DNA from: Agarophyton chilense
Taxonomy: Eukaryota; Rhodophyta; Florideophyceae; Gracilariales; Gracilariaceae
NCBI GenBank assembly: GCA_030374765.1
Contig: JARGXX010000115.1
Span: 310,001 to 374,000, forward strand
Reading direction: 5' to 3'
DNA length: 64,000 bases
The notes beneath the pieces are model-generated. The model was not told where the DNA came from. It saw only the letters and a list, made by a program, of their open reading frames with translations, and ran no database searches. Every line of letters starts with the position of its first letter. Positions within the stretch are counted from its first letter, which is position 1. Shown one piece after another: positions 1 to 12,188 of this stretch. The position numbers were made by a program, and so were the translations under genes.

Positions 1-3000
1 GCCGGAGAAATATTCCCATATGGTAATGCGGCGGTTATTGCATCATTGAAGATTAGGCGAACATACCGCTTTATTTTTCAGGGAGATGACTGCTAGTCGT
101 TGACGATGCGATGGAGAGTGCTACTATGTCAATATCATAGCCCACAACGCTCTCTAACGTGTGGTTTCTTCACATACGACGAGCGCTATGACATCGAATT
201 TGATTATCCTAGATGAGTTTGGACGCATCTGCTCACTTGATCACTGTGGTCTTTGTCCATCATAGTGTTCCATAGCCATGGACGTATAAAAATCAGTTGG
301 AATCAGTGGAACAAACACATGGTTAAAGATGCCTAACAAATCACTACGAGGTATGACAAAGCGTTCTATGTAAGGCTACGGAGAGGTGCTCAGGAGGTGC
401 ACGGAGAATTTGCTGTATACCGAATTACATCTGCTCGAAAAGGGGTTTGATTTAATGAAAAGATATCAAATTCGTGAGCCCCTGCTGAGCAGAGGGTGAA
501 CAACATTCAGGTTACTCATGTGTTTCAAAACAACACTCAAAAAGCCACATGTCGGGCTTTTGGCAGCAGATGGGATGCACAAAGTTTCAAAGGCTTTGTA
601 CAATAATTGACCTTCTTCGCTCCGCGGAAGCCACAGAAGGTTGCTTGGAAAATGGACGGGTGCCAGTGACCTCTCATGACAACGTGATGACTGTATGATC
701 AAGAATATCGATGTTTGGAAGCGACGACCGTTGTTAATCGAGCTCTTTTACTTCATCGATTAATCGAAATTTTTGATTTTTGGATGGTTGGTTCCCATAA
801 AACGAATACATACTAGGCCGAACTCCACATGCGCCCTATGGACAAAGTTTGACGTTTTGGGATCCGATATCGAAAGAGGATAACCTTATCCACACAACTG
901 GCTGGTTCTACTGTAGGACTGCAGGAGCAAATCAACAAGTTGTACTCCAAGAAAAACCTTCTTTTCATATCACTTGTTGATGAACGGCACTCGCTGACTT
1001 ACAAAAGTGAGAGCTAGTTAGCATTCTCAACCCAAAGCACTCGCAGGAAGAACGCCGATCTCTAGATCCATGCGTAGTCTTACAGTTCGAGGCCCAGTGA
1101 AGAAAACGGTCCACATACAGTGGATGAGAGCGTCGTATCTTGTAGATGAGAAGGGTAGCAATTGCAAACTCTAGCTAGTTCCGGCAGAATAGCCGTCCTT
1201 CCCGAGAAGACAATTCATCATGGGCTAATAAATGTGGGGCCCTTTTTGACGAGGTGGCGGGCCCCCCGGTACGCCTACACTCTAGCTAGTAGCTTCGGGA
1301 CTGTGCTGTAAGCCTTGAAGTCATGCCCGGCATTTCGCCTAACTGTAAACTGCCCATAGCTCCATTGTTTGTGTCGTGGGCTGCTTTGGTGCCGAATGCC
1401 TTCTTGGGTTTGCCACATCCCAGTGGCGCCTCCAGGAGCAAGCGATAGAAGACGTAGGTAGGATGGGAGAAAGAATTGTAGTTGTTGAGAAAGATGTTTT
1501 GAGCTTTTGCCGCAATCCGACGGCGATGTTGAGCAGCGTCGACACAGACGGTGGTGCAAGCAGCGCTTGACTAATTTTGACCAACTACTATGTAATAAAA
1601 TAGTTCTCTATGCAAATTTTAAAACATCCCCGGACGCATGTCCTTGTACCCGTGGCATTAGGAGATCGCTCTTATTCAACAGAACAGTTTGGTCAGTGAC
1701 AACAAAGTCATGGCCTTCTGCCAGAAACTGCGCCGGCGCCCGAAGCGTTTAGCCGTACAACTATAAAAAAAAGTGTTTTTGAAGTGTGATGCATGTTTAA
1801 TATTGTCTAATTTCTTTCCACAAATTTTACTGCCTCATATAAAACCGGGAAATTATCAAACTTTACGCATAATATAAAATGTACTGTGTTCATGACTGTC
1901 AGATCGCATTACAAAAGAACATAAGTGCTTTCTTCACAGGTTACAGCATATTGCTGATCAGTAAAAACAAGCACTTTCAACACGCCAATACGGCCTCAAC
2001 AGACCAACACCTCCTACGGCGACAACATAGACAGCAACAAAAAGGAATACACCACCATCCTAAACAATCAAGAATAACGGAAATCTTGCGAAACACACAC
2101 TCCACTCGACACAAATACCAACCGTACTATGAACATGGATACCAAAGCTTATGTTCCCACATTGATCCATTAAATTATGTACCTCAACTTCTGGCACTCA
2201 AATCAACAGCCATCAAAGCAGACTCAGCTTAACACATAAAAATATTCTTCACCTTAACAGCAGATCCAGCCCAATACAAAACGTTTTCAAAGATTAAAAC
2301 AATCTCCTAGCTGTTATTTTCTCCACAGTACCAGCAGATATCATAATGCTCATTCTAAAGCCCAACATAGAGCCCAACATAGAGCCCACACCTCAACATT
2401 TAATCAACCAAATCATATCGCATCCAGATCACTTTAACAAAAGCGACCAATAGTACCTCAAAAAGTTGGCAGAGTGAACAACCTTTTCTTCTGACATGAC
2501 AATTTCATTCTATGCAGCTGCTCATCAGAAAAGTCGCACACAGATGAAATCTGCCAACTACCCGCTTATTTCGAACAATTAGACAACAGTGAAATCTTTG
2601 GTCAATGGCCTGAATCAAAACAGAGCATAATTCCGCAAACGTACGCTCCCAAACCAAGGAAGTAAATAGAACCAAGGGTTTCTTTAACCAGTTTTGCAAA
2701 GACGTCTGGGCGTTGCAGACGGTTTCTTTCGTCGGCTAGGTGAATCACCGCGCGTTTCTATGTGTTACAAAATCGCACGACGGGACTCTGTCACAGTTTC
2801 TCGTGACGCTAGTGTTCTGCAAACCTACCGTCTCTAAAGACGCAATAGAAACTTAGTTGAAAATTAGATTTCTGCAGGGCGGTTGGGGGATATCAAAAGT
2901 TCCAGCGCTTCTCGTACGATGTTGTGGAAGGAAAAGACTATGTTTGGTCAGAGGCAAAAACCTCTGTTGGCGCTTCTCCAAACACTAGTCTTCGAAGAAG

Positions 3001-3459
3001 AAGAGCTCGGAGCATAAGTACCCACCTTACCATGCTGCTATCTTGGGTGGTTGGCTTTTCCGGAATCTCCCCCTACAAAATAATTTGGAAACAGCTTCAA
3101 AACGGCAACACAGAAAAGTGAATTGTGGATTACGTCAAATCTGACAACCTTGCTGCAGTGTAATTCTTACACAACTGAACGTATTTGCGCGTCATGCTCC
3201 CGTTTTTGCTCCAATAAACCGCCATTACCTGCCGTGCGAAACCTCGGTTTTCGGCACTTTATTGCTACCCTCTTAAAATAAAGTGAAATTACCGGCGTGA
3301 CTGAAAGTTCGTCCGAGAACCCCGCCGTGACACCCACCAAAATGTGCCACTTACCATACAATATTAGCGTAAGTATCCTCATGGAGACAGTGCACGTCTC
3401 AACTTTTTTGATAGACACCCTACCTCAGTAAACTGTTCTTCCTTGTACACTCAAGTATC
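1..3459. other. No recognisable gene; intergenic or fully decayed sequence
   Basis: Reading both strands I see only short, low-complexity or composition-driven ORFs (longest about 117 codons at 1879-2232, rich in His, Gln and Asn) with no motif I can assign. A 12-bp unit (AGCCCAACATAG) is tandemly repeated about 2.5 times at 2359-2388. No LTR pair, tRNA or rRNA is evident. Confidence 0.5.
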
Positions 3460-3495
3460 TTGTACTTTGTTTTTTCGTTTTGGGCCACCGCTAAC

Positions 3496-3891
3496 ATGTC
3501 TTCCTCTGCACCTGTTTTGAGCATCAACCATCCAAAAGAATTTCCCATCTGCGTTAAAACTCTTGAAGGGAATGTAGCAAAACTTTTCTGTCAACATGTT
3601 TTTTGTAACGATTGTCTTTCGAGGCATATGAAAACAGATGATGCATGGAAGTGCCCAATTTGCCATCACTACACTCACAGCGGATATGTTCTCACTTTTA
3701 TTGACTACACTCCTCAGGTTTCGATTCAGGAAAAACTGCAACGTCCATCACTCACGGACACTAAGCATCAACTTTTAGAAAAAAAAGTGGTAGCAAACCT
3801 TAAGCGCTGCGAGCGCCGAGAAAAAAAGAAAGCGCTACGCCCATCTTCTTCTCATAATCAAAATGGAGAAAAAAGAGCACCATTGAAGTAG
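3496..3891 (+). CDS. Small RING-finger-like protein, first zinc ligand missing
   Basis: An open frame of 131 codons from the ATG at 3496; an in-frame start at 3460 is possible but is not ATG. Residues about 18-58 follow RING spacing: IC, then LFCQH, VFCNDC, and WKCPICHH. This gives Cys, Cys-x-His, Cys-x2-Cys and Cys-x2-Cys. The position expected to hold the first Cys of the opening C-x2-C pair is Phe (FPIC). The C-terminal third is highly basic (KKKALRPSS and similar) with no further domain. RING proteins are usually E3 ubiquitin ligases that recruit E2 enzymes. Loss of one ligand would be expected to weaken the first zinc site, so this may be a decaying copy. It lies alone upstream of Copia1. 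Confidence is moderate for RING ancestry and low for function. Confidence 0.45.
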   Translation: MSSSAPVLSINHPKEFPICVKTLEGNVAKLFCQHVFCNDCLSRHMKTDDAWKCPICHHYTHSGYVLTFIDYTPQVSIQEKLQRPSLTDTKHQLLEKKVVANLKRCERREKKKALRPSSSHNQNGEKRAPLK

Positions 3892-4090
3892 CTCGGAATC
3901 GAAAAAACGTGCAAAATTATGTCAAATGCATTCTTTAATCCCTTGAAAAGGTACGTTCGAACTGATCAAGGAGCCTCACGAAGTTTTTGGGTTGTAACAT
4001 CTCTCCTTCCTCTTCTCCTTCCAACTCATATACCAGGCTGATTAGTGGCTAAAACAAGAAGTCTCATTGATCTACCACTCCTCAACATAT

Positions 4091-4323
4091 TGTTGCCCGA
4101 TCTGGACGTTTGGCCACTGTTGTCCGATACGGAAGTTTGGCTTCTACACTGCGCTGAATTACGAGTACTCGTACGGTGCAGCACTACTTTTTGGATTTTG
4201 GGTGACTAGAAGGCTGGAGGCCAAGTAGCTAGAACGAGTAGTACTTAAGACCATAGCAGCGCGACACCGCAACAGAAAAACGTCGGTAGCTTCGACAAAA
4301 CAACTTCTGCATCTACGATAAGA
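4091..4323 (+). repeat. Copia1 5' LTR
   Basis: It begins TGTTGCCCGATCTGG and ends CTACGATAAGA, and matches 8507-8739 almost base for base over 233 bp. The direct repeat CATAT precedes it. Confidence 0.95.
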
Positions 4324-4337
4324 GGTTATGGGCCCAG
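4324..4337 (+). promoter_or_regulatory. Primer-binding site of half-tRNA iMet type
   Basis: GGTTATGGGCCCAG directly follows the LTR. It is complementary to the anticodon-arm region of eukaryotic initiator tRNA-Met, not to the tRNA 3' end. This is the arrangement known for Drosophila copia, which primes from a cleaved half tRNA. Confidence 0.8.
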
Positions 4338-4389
4338 AACGCTAACGCAAATCTGTGCTTCTCAACTATCCTTTCGATCGCTGAACAAG

Positions 4390-7300
4390 ATGAAAAACGC
4401 GCTCGTGGAGCTTTTTAAGCTACGCTTACCTGTGCTGCAGGCCGACAACTACTTCATGTGGTCTCGCAAGATTGAACTGGTGTTGCGGGCCAAAGGGGTT
4501 TGGGGTATCATTGATGACAGTGTCAGCATTCTGAACCCCGAATCAGTAGCCGAGCAGCAGAAACATCAGGAGAAGCGCGACATTGCGCTTTCGTGCATCC
4601 TTCTTTCTGTCGGCGATTCCTGTATTGCCCCTGTTCTGGAGGAGAAGGAACCACAAGTCGTGTGGAAGACACTGCGGAAGAACTTCGAAATGGTGTCACA
4701 AGCCAGCATCGACGTTCTGCTCCACAAGTATCAGGAGATATGCATGCAACCGTGAATCTGTGCTAGCATACATGAGCCGTCTAGCAGAAGTCGAATCGAA
4801 TCTCGGTAGTGTCGGTCATTCTGTATCGGACAAAGATAATCTACGTGCACTCCTTCGAGGGTCATCGAAGGAGTATGAAGTAACCACAGAGGTAAATCGT
4901 TCCACTGACAAGAAGCTACATGAAGCTACTCCAATGCTAATCACAAGGGAGGTTTAGGTGGACATGGGCGAATCAGGATCGGCTGGCAACAGTAGTGGGA
5001 CTGCATTTCACGTTCGAGTGTCAACATCGAACAAGGACAGAACCTGTTTCTTCTGTAACGGGAAAGGACACATCAAACGCTTTTGCAGAAAGAACCCGCG
5101 TAGCGAGAACTACGTCAAGAAGAACGGGGCGTCTTCGAAGGGCGCCGGGAGCCGAAGAGGGCCCAAGGATGGGACGACAAAGCAGACGAAAATGCCTGGG
5201 TGTCATTCATTGCAGCAGATATGGCCTCTGGAAAGAAAGAGTCTATCATGGGAGAACACAAGTGGTACTTGGACTCTGGTGCCACGAAGCACATGGCCAA
5301 CAGTGCGCACATCTCCGCAGGGGAGCTTCGGGCTCCAAAGAAGAAGGAGATTGCGGTCGGTGATGGTCAAACCGTCATCATTCGAGGTGAAGGTGATGTG
5401 CATTGCAGAGGCGTTTGTTTCGGGAATGAGAAACAGATATTGCTAGAAGATGTTCAGTACGTACCGGACCTAATGTGCAACCTTTTATCGGTGAGTTTCA
5501 TTCGCCGTAAAGGCTGATCTATCGTTTTCAAGTCTGATCAGCTGGGGAACGGACTATGTCTGCTAATCAATCAACGAACGGGCGATATCATGGCCTCTGG
5601 TATAGAAATCAAGACAGGCCTCTACGAGATGGCGTTCCGTTCTTTGTCCGAATAGTCGGCATTTCTTTCAAAGGCAAGCAAGGACTCTACAATACTGTTG
5701 CACAAGCGACTTGGGCATCCTGGTGCTGATGCGATGCGAAGGACTCTGAAGGTTGTAGATGGTGTTGGAATGTCTATAGTGTCTGACAGAGGCTTCTGTG
5801 AGCCATGTGCAGTTGGAAAATCCGCACGTGTGTCTCGGAAAGCTCTAGGCGCGGAGAATCAGGCCAAGAATGTCATGGAACTACTCCACTCAGACGTGAT
5901 GGGACCTATGCCGCACCCGTATCTGTCTGGTGCGGTCTACTGCGTCACGATCTACGAGGATAAAAGCACGCTTTCTCTTGTGCGATTGGTCAAGCGTCGT
6001 TCGGACGTTGAGGTGGCAGTCAAGGAAATGGTTCAAGAGCTGGAGACACAATCTGAACATCAGTTGAAGCGGTTTCGGTTTGATAACGCAGGAGAGTATG
6101 TGTCTCAATCCTTCACGGCTTGGTTGAAAGGCAAGGGTGTCAAGATTGAGACGACTGCTGCCTACTGTCCGGAGTCAAACGGGAAGGCAGAGCGTCTGAA
6201 CCGCACTCTGAATGACAAAGCTCGAACCATGCTTTCTGAAATGAAGGGCACACCGTATAAGAAGCAACTGTGGGAAGATGCAGTGAACACTGCCAACTAT
6301 CTCCGCAATCGCACGTCAACCAGCACCAATGATGGACAGAACGTTACGCCCTACGAAGCATTCACGGGTAGCAAACCCAACACTGCGCATCTTCGCACGT
6401 TTGGTGCACAGGGTTTTGTTCATATTCCTAAGGAAACGAGGAAGCACGCGAGCATGTATGAAGAAAGAGCTGTGAAGGGCATCCTCGTGGGGTACGCTAA
6501 AGGAAAATGTTACAAAGTTTTCTATCCGGAGACGCGCAAGTCCACCGTCTCCAAGGATGTACGGTTCAATGAAGATCTGGTAGGATGGGACAAGGCGACA
6601 GGGGAGAGTGATGACACGTATATATTGCATGAAGTGCGCAATGTTTCGCATAGTGTGGGCAAGGTTGAGAGCAAGGTCGAGAAGAATCACCAGACCACCA
6701 ACGCTTCTGTAGTCATCAAATCGGAACCTGAAGAGACGTTTGAAGATGCTGTGTCAGAGTATAGCTACGATCCTTAGCTGGTGACACACTACCCACCTGA
6801 GCCGAGAAAGTCAACGCGTGCTCGCAAGCAAACGTCACGCTTTACGCCCGATGCAGCCACTGCACTCTTGGCACGATCTATTCTTGGTGCAGACGATATA
6901 GAGGCACCAGATACCTTTCTAGAATCTATGAATGGCTCTGAAAAAGAGCTGTAGGGGGCTGCAATGCAGGATGAGATGAGTAACATGGAACGCAGGAGTG
7001 TGTGGAAGTTGGTTAAGCCTCCTGCGGGGTGTGGACCATTGGACAATCGCTGGGTGTACTACAAGAAACGCGATGAACAGGGCCGTGTAGCGCGGTACCG
7101 GGCCCGGCTGGTGGCAAGAGGCTTCAATCCACGAGAAGGAATTGACTACACCGAACTGTTTGCCCCAGTGGTTCGATATGCCACTTTGCGTGCCTTGCTT
7201 GCAATCATCGCTTCACTGAGACTGGAAAAGATACAGTTCGATGTTTGTACTGCATTTTTGTATGGTGATCTGGAAGAGATGCTGTACATGTCACAGCCGC

Positions 7301-8453
7301 AAGGGTTGGTCCAGGAAGGCAAAGAAAACTACGTATATTAGCTATACAAAGCGGTGTACGGTCTTCGGCAGGCATCAAGGGCGTGGCGGAAGAATTACTC
7401 GCCTATTCTACTCGGAATGGGGTGCAAGGTGTCGGAGGCTGACCCAGGACTATTCATCCATGAAAATAGACACCAAAGGATCTGGATACTGATGTATGTG
7501 GACGACGGATTGGTGGCAGGACGCAATCGTGAGCGGCTGGTTGGGTTTCTGGCGGAGCTGAGAACCAAGGTAGAGCTGCGAACGGAAGAAACGCCGAAGA
7601 AGTTCCTTGGAATTGTGGTTGATCACTGGAAGGAAGAAGGTACAGTACGGATTCACAACTCTCCGATGATCAATAATCTTTCTGAGAGGTTCCGAATTGT
7701 CAACTGCAAGCCTGTTCACGTTCCATTGCCGGACACAGCGACCCTACAGGAGGCAGAGGCATCAGAAGGTGAGGAAAAGATGCCCTATCAAGAATTGGTA
7801 GGGGCTCTGATGCATCTGGCAAATACAGTGAGGCCAGACATTGCCTTCCCGGTTGGATATCTCGCAAGATACATGAGCAAGTACAACAAAACTTGTGGAA
7901 AGCAGCCCTTAATGTCTTGAAGTACTTACATACAACTCGCAGGCAATGCATCAATTATGGTTCTGAGACCAATGGCACGTTGATTGGCTACTCGGACGCT
8001 GATTTTGCTGGTTGTAGAGTAGACAGGAAGTCTACAAGTGGTTTTGTTTTCATGTATGCGGGTGGGCCGATTGCTTGGAGAAGCAAGAAACAGACTGTTG
8101 TCGCGCAGTCAACGTTGGAGGCAGAGTACGTGGCAATGTCGTTTGACGTATGAGAAGCGGTATGGCTGTGAAGACTGTTTAAGCAATTCCAAGTCCTACA
8201 GAATGGACCAACTACGTTGTACTGGGACAATCAAGGAACGATCTGTCTCTCCCGAGATGAGGTGTGCAATGAACGCACGAAACACATAGATGTGAAGTAC
8301 CACTTGGTTCGTGACACAACACGAAAAGGAGAAGTTCACATTGAGTACATTACGACAAGTGAAATGAAAGCCGATGTTTTCACAAAGGCTTTGAAGAGAT
8401 GGTTGCACAAGCATGTTGGCAAGGACCTGCAAATGGGAATGATAGATGGTTGA
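4390..8453 (+). pseudogene. Copia1 gag-pol polyprotein, decayed
   Basis: In order: a gag region (4390-4950); a zinc knuckle (CFFCNGKGHIKRFC, about 5044); a protease motif (WYLDSGATKHM, about 5262); integrase HHCC and DDE parts (HKRLGHPG, LLHSDVMGPM, FRFDNAGEYVS and PESNGKAERLNRT between 5698 and 6240); reverse transcriptase (WVYYKKRD onward, YGLRQASRAW, catalytic YVDD at 7495-7506); and RNase H (GYSDADFAG and QSTLEAEYVAM, 7985-8150). The reading frame shifts near 4750, 5180 and 7910. Stops lie at 5514, 5653, 6775, 6952, 7339 and 8151. Most occupy positions where Arg (CGA) or Gln (CAG) would fit the family. Catalytic residues are still present, so the decay is recent and the copy probably lacks activity. 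Confidence 0.93.
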
Positions 8454-8506
8454 GAAAGTACTTAGAATGTCTTGCACAATTCAGCTCGTTGTAGGAAGCA
8501 GGGGAG

Positions 8507-8739
8507 TGTTGTCCGATCTGGACGTTTGGCCACTGTTGTCCGATACGGAGGTTTGGCTTCTACACTGCGCTGAATTACGAGCACTCGTACGGTGCAGCAC
8601 TACATTTTGGATTTTGGGTGACTAGAAGGCTGGAGGCCAAGTAGCTAGAACGAGTAGTACTTAAGACCATAGCAGCGCGACACCGCAACAGAAAAACGTC
8701 GGTAGCTTCGACGAAACAACTTCTGCATTTACGATAAGA
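8507..8739 (+). repeat. Copia1 3' LTR
   Basis: It begins TGTTGTCCGATCTGG, ends TTTACGATAAGA, and is preceded by the polypurine tract at 8498-8506. It is followed by the CATAT duplication. It matches the 5' LTR over its whole length. Confidence 0.95.
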
Positions 8740-9239
8740 CATATTACAGCCTGTGATTGTCTATAAAGACTGTCAATTTCTGGCGCCGAGGAAAGCTATT
8801 TCAATTTTTAAAACAGGCGTTTTCCTTTGGCTCGGGAGAACTGGAGAAGAGGTTAAGGCCTATAATGGATTATCTAGGAGTCTGTTTCAATTTTCCGTTC
8901 GGACATCTAGCTAGGATACATGAAACCCGTACACCTTTACTGTAAGAGTCACCTCGTATCACGAAGTTCATGCAGATATCAAATGTAATTACTTGAAGTT
9001 TTTGTATTTCGATCTTTCTTTCTTTTCCACGTCGAACATGAAACGAAAGTCACCGCTAAGGTGTTTTAAAGTAACCCTTTACCAGTATTTATCCACTCAG
9101 AGATGGATATCGTTCCAGTATTCTCCAAGATGGGATTCGTTTCATCAAACTTTCTTTTCGTCGGTTGCCGAGGTGTTCGACACTTTTCTCTCGTCCAAGT
9201 AAACGTTTTTCTTTTTTCCGGTTCGACAACGCTTATGTC

Positions 9240-12107
9240 TGTCTTCTTGTGCTACTGAGAGGAACAAAATCGAAGAAGCTGCTTTGATGCTCGAGAACCT
9301 CTCCAAGTAGGGTGAAAAAAAATCATTGTCCTCAGGATTACCCAATCGTTTGTCCAGCATATTCAACTCGATTAATTCCATTTCATCTCTTGATGATGCT
9401 AAACGACTACTCGCGGCTGGTACATGATGACAAATAAGAACTGGAAGATTTCATCCTTAAAACTTGGTCCTACCTTCCCTCCATGTACTTATATGAAAAT
9501 GCAAAATGATCTCACAGGTGTATCAATCTGGAATTCCATCATCTCAGTTGAAGCTCAGTCGATCGAGAAGGAAACAAAAGTTGTTTCGGTTCGGGTGCGC
9601 CACATAGCGGTTGACTGCATGTACATGTCAACTATTGCTCTAGACGGTACCAGCGCTCGTTACAATGTTGACAGTCTTAGTTTGCCCAAATTCTATAATG
9701 CGTGTGGGCAAAAGTATGTTGCGGAAATTAATGACACGGATAGGGCATTAGTGTGTTACTCAAAGGCAAATGAGTTCGCATCGGTCGTTCTAAAAGAGCC
9801 AGTCACGACAATTGCAGATCAAACTGTGTTACCTCTAGTAATGTTCGATCTATTAATTGGACGAGCGGGATGTTCGTGGGAAAGGGAAGAATTTCCGAAG
9901 GCTGAAGATTATGTTCAACAAGCTCGTAAATATCTCAAAGATCTCCCCGGAGAGTTTGAATTCCTTTCAACCGTTGAGCACAACTTTGGTTTGTTCACCT
10001 ATCAGAAAAAAATACTTTTGGAGCCTTAAGGTGGCTGCAGAGGTCAATTCAAACTAGAGAATATCCTGCAAATAAGTCCATGAATGAACAGAAACAGACC
10101 AAGGCATTTCGCATTGCCGGGGTTTGTCTTCTTGCTCTCCGGCGTTATGATGGATCATGGGACATGATGAAAAAGGCTGCAGAGAGAAGTCACGACCCAA
10201 TTGGGTCGTACCTACTGCTCAACTTGAGCGTTATTACGAGGAAGTATGATGCTGCTGATCAGATGATGCGCATCATTGAAGACCCTAATTCTAATGTAGA
10301 CGTTGTATAGACGCTTTTTCGCTCTTTGGCGATACCCAAAGAGTCTCTGAAGCCGTCTTAGGATAGGAAGAACTTCTCAAGAGGTTTGAGGGGGACCCAG
10401 GTACACAAGCATGCACAATAGGTCCAATGTACTTTGAGGCTTTGTGTGCGATCGGGCATACTCAGAAAGCGCTCGCTATCTTGAAATGGAGTTCTGGATT
10501 CTTGGCCCATCGCAGTGGTTTTACTATGACTGATCAAGATGGGAACCAGATTGCCGAAGACATTGAAAAGGGTTTTAGGGGGGAGGGGGGGGGAGGTGGT
10601 AAGATATTTCAGTTCCTTCGCTGGTCTTCCCTTCTGCTTTTTATCGGCTCCTCTCAGGCAGATCGAAGGGACTTTAAATCTTCTGTGCTCCTCCTGAGTA
10701 GAGCCCTAGATTTTGCCCGCGCTGCCAAGGACATCTCAGCCCGGCAAGCGTCTTCATCCACAGAACCACACAAAGCTTTGAAGAACATTGTCCTGGACAA
10801 CGAAGCCAGAGTCTGTATACTTGCTTCTTCATGTGCACTGTGCAGCATAACAGATGTGAAGCAGAAGATTGACATGTCTGTAAACGATGGGTGTTTGAAC
10901 CAAAGTGCAGAGGAGACCATCAATGAAGAGCGCAATTTGATGCTAAATCTTTCCCTCCAACACGCAAACAGTGCGAAAGGAAATTGAGCCAGATGAATAT
11001 TCTCCTGAATTGCTTTTGTTCAGAACCTACCTAATGCCAGGAAACCATTCGAAGGCTGCTTCAGAACTCGAATCATCTTGCACCGAAATTCTTTCTTATT
11101 AGCGCGGGTTTTTGGCTGAGGCTGCTTACGCTGCCAGAGACGTTAGTTCAACTGCTTCTGTCCTAGCTCTTCAGAGATGCATTTTAGCACTAAACAGCGA
11201 TATTTTGATGAAACGGTATGATTCCACAGCGGAATCTCCTCCGAACGGGTTTTATGGAACAGTTCTACTCGCTTTCATAAAGCTGCAGCAGAGAAACACG
11301 GGGGTTTCTGGCCCAGAAGGATCCGAAAAACCTAGCAGCGAAACATCTGAAGGAATAATAAACGCTCCCAAAGAACTACTCAACACTCTGACTCCTGGGC
11401 TGAAAGGAGTCATTAAGCTTGGGCTTGATGTTGCTTTCGAGAAATCAGAGGATTTTGAGGACAAAATTTCGTATGTGGTAAACATTCGTTGGAATGCCGG
11501 GATAGAAGCTGGAACGAATATGCTGTACGATTTATGGGAGTCATTCTTTTCGGTATGCTACGAATTCTGTATGTTTCAGGCAGATAGCGATGAGGTTCTG
11601 CAAACAAGGAGAATGTCCAGAGTGATAAGTGCTTGCACCAATAATGAAAATCTGGAAGCGAAGCGAGAACATTTTACACGAGCAAGAACTCAGATACATG
11701 AATCTCGCAAGGTTTGTCATAGCTTAAAGGTTCTAAGCGAAAGGGAAGGAGAAGATCCAATTGAAGGGATACTTTTATTGCTCGAAGCTCGATGTTGCAT
11801 TAGAAGTCAAGACCCTGAAGGTTTGAATCAAATAGTACAGATTGCTTTAGACCTAGATACTACTGCTGGGGTACTAGAACAACTCGCCGCAGTGTGCTTC
11901 AACTTCAAGAATCCACGAGATGGAAACAGTACTGTATCAGCAAAATGTATAGATTTAACAACAGCGCTATTGGCAAAATCAGGGGATCGGCGCCTATGTG
12001 ACGATAAGAAAGATCTTGATGCACTGTCACTTACCTTGCGTGAACGTCTTGGAGTAGAACTATCTCAAGGCTGCGACCGAGCTCGCTCTTACCATGCAAG
12101 GAATTGA
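9240..12107 (+). pseudogene. SPO22/ZIP4 (TEX11)-like meiotic TPR protein, decayed
   Basis: ZIP4/SPO22 proteins are TPR-repeat scaffolds of the ZMM group needed for meiotic crossovers. The resemblance runs in collinear blocks: GVSIWNSIISVE and VRVRHIAVDCMYM (9510-9640); DRALVCYSKANEF (about 9740); FGALRWLQRSIQTRE (after a shift in an A run near 10012); LLALRRYDGSWDMMKKA (about 10130); YFEALCAIGHTQKALAIL (10430); and RWNAGIEAGTNMLYDLWESF (11485), which fits the WN-x-G block of Spo22. At least three frameshifts (near 10012, 10310 and 10985) and a TAG at 11099-11101 break it. An upstream block (IEEAALMLENLSK, about 9262) suggests that the N-terminal part extends to about 9240. I see no clear introns. 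Identification is from memory of family sequence; the broken state is seen directly. Confidence 0.72.
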
Positions 12108-12188
12108 TTTTAGGGTTTTTGTACTCACCACTATAAGCTGCCCTGTTCCTCAGGTTCCAGTTGTTAATCTTCCAGAAGATGCTGTTGA

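Larger units (their letters stand above)
4091..8739 (+). mobile_element. Copia1: complete Ty1/copia LTR retrotransposon
   Basis: Two 233-bp LTRs (4091-4323 and 8507-8739) flank gag-protease-integrase-RT-RNase H in the order that defines Ty1/copia. A 5-bp target duplication CATAT lies at 4086-4090 and 8740-8744. A primer-binding site abuts the 5' LTR and a purine tract (GCAGGGGAG) abuts the 3' LTR. The LTRs differ at about six positions by eye, suggesting a fairly recent insertion. The coding frame nonetheless has several stops and about three frameshifts, so this copy is non-autonomous. Confidence 0.95.

Noticed and set aside
1275-1584. Overlapping ORFs on both strands near 1.3-1.75 kb
   Set aside because: No frame shows family motifs; the mutual overlap suggests composition effects.
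4390-8453. Stop-codon reassignment (TGA/TAG read as amino acids)
   Set aside because: The two GMC genes and the Gypsy4 gag are open without internal stops, frameshifts accompany many of the stops, and the affected sequences are repeats or pseudogenes. Decay is simpler.
9240-12107. Functional ZIP4 gene with introns
   Set aside because: Frame changes fall inside conserved blocks with no room for introns (for example at an A run near 10012), and no consistent GT-AG borders were seen.
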